Positions 24,593-26,183 of a stretch of 26,183 bases of DNA are shown piece after piece. Position numbers and translations under genes: made by a program. The notes below the pieces were generated by a model, which saw nothing but the letters and a program-made list of their open reading frames with translations, had not been told where the DNA came from and did not search any database. The stretch is from an uncultured Fretibacterium sp. GTDB lineage: Bacteria; Synergistota; Synergistia; Synergistales; Aminobacteriaceae. Every line of letters begins with the position of its first letter. The first letter of the stretch is position 1. The stretch covers positions 1 to 26,183 of the forward strand of contig CALBPU010000058.1 of assembly GCA_937899395.1 (NCBI GenBank), in the 5' to 3' direction.

Positions 24593-25157
24593 AATACTTA
24601 GGCTTTCTGATAAGAACAGGCATTTAACAGAGAGCTTTGCTTGTGTTGAAACATACGAAATGCTCTCTAAATATAATTCAAAAATACGTAAGAGAATCAT
24701 AAAACATTCGCAGGATATGGAAAATTTTTTGCATCATGAAGCTTTTGATGAGCAGGAAAAAGGTTTAAGCCGTACATATTTATTCGTTGACGCTGAAGAA
24801 AAATTAATTGCGTATTTATCGCTCTGTAACGATGCGATTCGCCTCGAATTTGAAGAGCGCGATAATATGAATTTGCCTTACACTACAATTCCTGCCATCA
24901 AGATTGCGAGACTTGCTGTAGATGTTAGAAATCAAGGTCAGGGTATAGGAAATGAAGCCTTGCAGTTTGCAATTTTTATTGCACAGACCGTCAGAGATTA
25001 CAGCGGCGTTGTATTTCTTACATTGGATTGTTATGAACATAGGGTAAGTTATTATGAAAAATTTGGGTTTCAAAGAAATTTATATCAACCTGTCGTACTC
25101 GATTATGACTCGCCAGTAAGTATGAGACTATGGATTGAGGGATATTTGAGCAAATGA
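24579..25157 (+). CDS. GNAT-family N-acetyltransferase
   Basis: A 192-aa acetyl-CoA-dependent transferase. The acetyl-CoA loop RNQGQGIG is at 117-124, preceded by KIARLAVD (strand 4). LTLDCYEHRVSYYEKFGF (148-164) supplies the usual C-terminal Tyr. An N-terminal extension of about 60 residues lies before the fold. The arrangement (small ORF overlapping its start) is that of GNAT toxins of the TacT/AtaT type, which acetylate aminoacyl-tRNA, but a metabolic acetyltransferase is equally possible. It ends in an ATGA overlap with the next gene. Confidence 0.85.
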   Translation: MTDYKILRLSDKNRHLTESFACVETYEMLSKYNSKIRKRIIKHSQDMENFLHHEAFDEQEKGLSRTYLFVDAEEKLIAYLSLCNDAIRLEFEERDNMNLPYTTIPAIKIARLAVDVRNQGQGIGNEALQFAIFIAQTVRDYSGVVFLTLDCYEHRVSYYEKFGFQRNLYQPVVLDYDSPVSMRLWIEGYLSK

Positions 25158-25633
25158 CGTACACAAAAACAGATTCACGAATGGAGTTAAGAGGAAGACT
25201 CGACAGCCTTAACGCTCAAATAATTTTATTGCAGACATATTCGGAGAATCAAAATTATATTTCGGATTTAGAACAAGTGCGTGAAGTTATTCGTGAGCTT
25301 CAAAGATGTGAAGCTTGTGAAAAAATCTTTGAAGGTAAATTAATTTTGTTCGGCATTGATGAAGATGAGATACACACACGCTCTCATAATCCGAAAAAAT
25401 ATTACGGTCTCGGCCATGTCCTAACGCATTGCGAAATGAAACGTGAAGCAGCCGAGATAAATTTTTTGCGAACTCTTGTTCGTGAAACCGAATTATGTTC
25501 ATGCAGAGCCTTTAATGACGGAGACGTTTATAATATTTCACACGTGTTAAACAGATTAAGCAGCGCATTATATATTCTCATTTACAAATATTTACCGCTG
25601 AATTATGACAAAGTAATTCAATTTGGAAAATGA
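25154..25633 (+). CDS. eutT: EutT-like cobalamin adenosyltransferase core
   Basis: A 159-aa helical protein. SDPRL-type opening (KTDSRMELRGRLDSL, 5-19), GIDEDEIHTRSHNP (67-80), INFLRTLVRETEL (102-114) and VLNRLSSALYIL (131-142) match the C-terminal domain of EutT. EutT makes adenosylcobalamin from ATP and cob(I)alamin for ethanolamine ammonia-lyase. E. coli EutT has about 100 more N-terminal residues with a metal-binding HX11CCXXC motif, absent here. It is also not next to other eut or cob genes. It starts at ATG 25154, overlapping the GNAT stop, so it is co-translated. The match is from memory of the E. coli sequence. Confidence 0.75.
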   Translation: MTYTKTDSRMELRGRLDSLNAQIILLQTYSENQNYISDLEQVREVIRELQRCEACEKIFEGKLILFGIDEDEIHTRSHNPKKYYGLGHVLTHCEMKREAAEINFLRTLVRETELCSCRAFNDGDVYNISHVLNRLSSALYILIYKYLPLNYDKVIQFGK

Positions 25634-25643
25634 TAAAAAGAAA

Positions 25644-25670
25644 TTGAAAATTTTTCAGAGTGAGTATAAT
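25644..25670 (+). promoter_or_regulatory. Promoter before the GH57 gene
   Basis: TTGAAA (25644-25649), a 15-base spacer and TATAAT (25665-25670) lie about 45 bases before the start codon. The spacer is short by about two bases. It suggests the GH57 gene has its own transcription. Confidence 0.5.
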
Positions 25671-25712
25671 TAACTACAATGAATTAATTATTTTGAAGGG
25701 AGTTGTTTATAC

Positions 25713-26170
25713 TTGCCACGCTATATATGTATTCACGGACATTTTTATCAGCCTCCGAGAGAAAATCCGTGGCTCGAAACTGTAGAGGTTCAGGAAAGCG
25801 CAGCACCATGGCACGACTGGAACGCAAGAATTTCAGCCGAATGTTACAGCCGTAATGCTGCCTCCAGAATCTTAAACACTCAAGGCGACATAATCAAAAT
25901 CTGCAACAACTACTCACGAATGAGTTTCAATATCGGCCCGACACTTTTAACATGGCTCGAAGATAATGACCCGTTATGTTACGAAGCTATACTCGAAGCT
26001 GATAAACAGAGTCGAAAAAGATTTTCAGGGCACGGCTCTGCATTAGCTCAAGTCTACAACCATATAATCATGCCGTTAGCATCAAGGCGTGACAAAGAAA
26101 CTCAGGTTAAATGGGGAATTGCTGATTTCAAAAAACGTTTTCAGCGAATGCCTGAAGGAATGTGGCTTGC
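25713..26170 (+). CDS. Glycoside hydrolase family 57-type protein, N-terminal part (cut by contig end)
   Basis: About 153 residues are visible: RYICIHGHFYQPPRENPWLE at the start, then SAAPWHDWNARISAECY, MSFNIGPTLLTWLE, HGSALAQVYNHIIMPLA and EGMWLA. These are the opening elements of the GH57 (beta/alpha)7 barrel as found in the bacterial DUF3536-containing group, enzymes acting on alpha-glucans. The start is TTG 25713, with AAGGGAG ten bases upstream; no early ATG exists. After Ala at 26168-26170 the expected Glu-Thr-Ala is replaced by adapter-like sequence. The catalytic half and the rest of the gene are missing from the contig. Confidence 0.87.
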
Positions 26171-26183
26171 AGATCGGAAGAGA
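26171..26183. other. Illumina adapter sequence at the contig end (artefact)
   Basis: AGATCGGAAGAG at 26171-26182 is identical to the first 12 bases of the TruSeq adapter; the final base is A where the adapter has C. It begins exactly where the GH57 protein departs from the family consensus (WLAET becomes WLADR). These bases are probably not genomic. Confidence 0.85.

Noticed and set aside
1..26183. CRISPR arrays, tRNA or rRNA genes, prophage
   Set aside because: No regularly spaced repeats, cloverleaf-like segments, rRNA sequence or phage structural genes were seen by reading.

Overview
This 26.2-kb AT-rich window looks like one contig from a low-GC, probably diderm anaerobe. A gut or rumen Synergistota lineage is my best guess, with Negativicutes as an alternative. 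The guess rests on the gene mix (tripartite tricarboxylate transporter with RraA, PepF, Rpn-type nuclease, a hypA gene, cheR) and not on a marker comparison. Both contig ends carry technical or biological clues. The left edge cuts an IS200/IS605-type TnpB gene and its right end. The right edge ends in 12 bases identical to the start of the Illumina TruSeq adapter, so the last bases are probably not genomic.

Region 1 (1-8060): an IS605 remnant is followed by a divergent LysR regulator (minus) and a plus-strand carboxylate-uptake operon. The operon runs tctC, an internal terminator, tctB, tctA, an RraA-family aldolase, a TRAP-type large permease without partners, a 78-aa membrane protein and a MATE exporter. 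The LysR gene and tctC have overlapping divergent promoters, so LysR probably controls the operon.

Region 2 (8025-23344): a long, mostly gap-free minus-strand run. In transcription order it begins with rpsB, tsf, pyrH and frr, the translation/UMP kinase cluster. A frameshifted Rpn nuclease, cheR and a HypA-like protein lacking the nickel-binding His2 come next. Then follow uvrD/pcrA, coaE, a truncated RelE-type toxin with its surviving antitoxin, pepF, a Cof-type HAD phosphatase and lspA. The run finishes with a PIN toxin and its partner, a K+/H+ antiporter, an L,D-transpeptidase, ychF and a short DNA-methyltransferase remnant. Several genes overlap (hypA/uvrD 8 bp, uvrD/coaE 41 bp, coaE/relE' 4 bp, relE'/antitoxin 8 bp, pepF/HAD 13 bp, HAD/lspA 16 bp).

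Region 3 (23345-26183): from a divergent promoter shared with rpsB, the plus strand carries argF, an unlisted 50-aa ORF, a GNAT acetyltransferase overlapping it, and a stand-alone EutT-like cobalamin adenosyltransferase core. A GH57-type gene with its own promoter is cut by the contig end.

The least conventional content is the 50-aa ORF/GNAT/EutT-core cassette, the His2-less HypA, the decayed toxin with orphan antitoxin, and the mixed TTT/TRAP/RraA locus. I see no rRNA, tRNA or CRISPR array. No gene-free stretch exceeds 300 bases.
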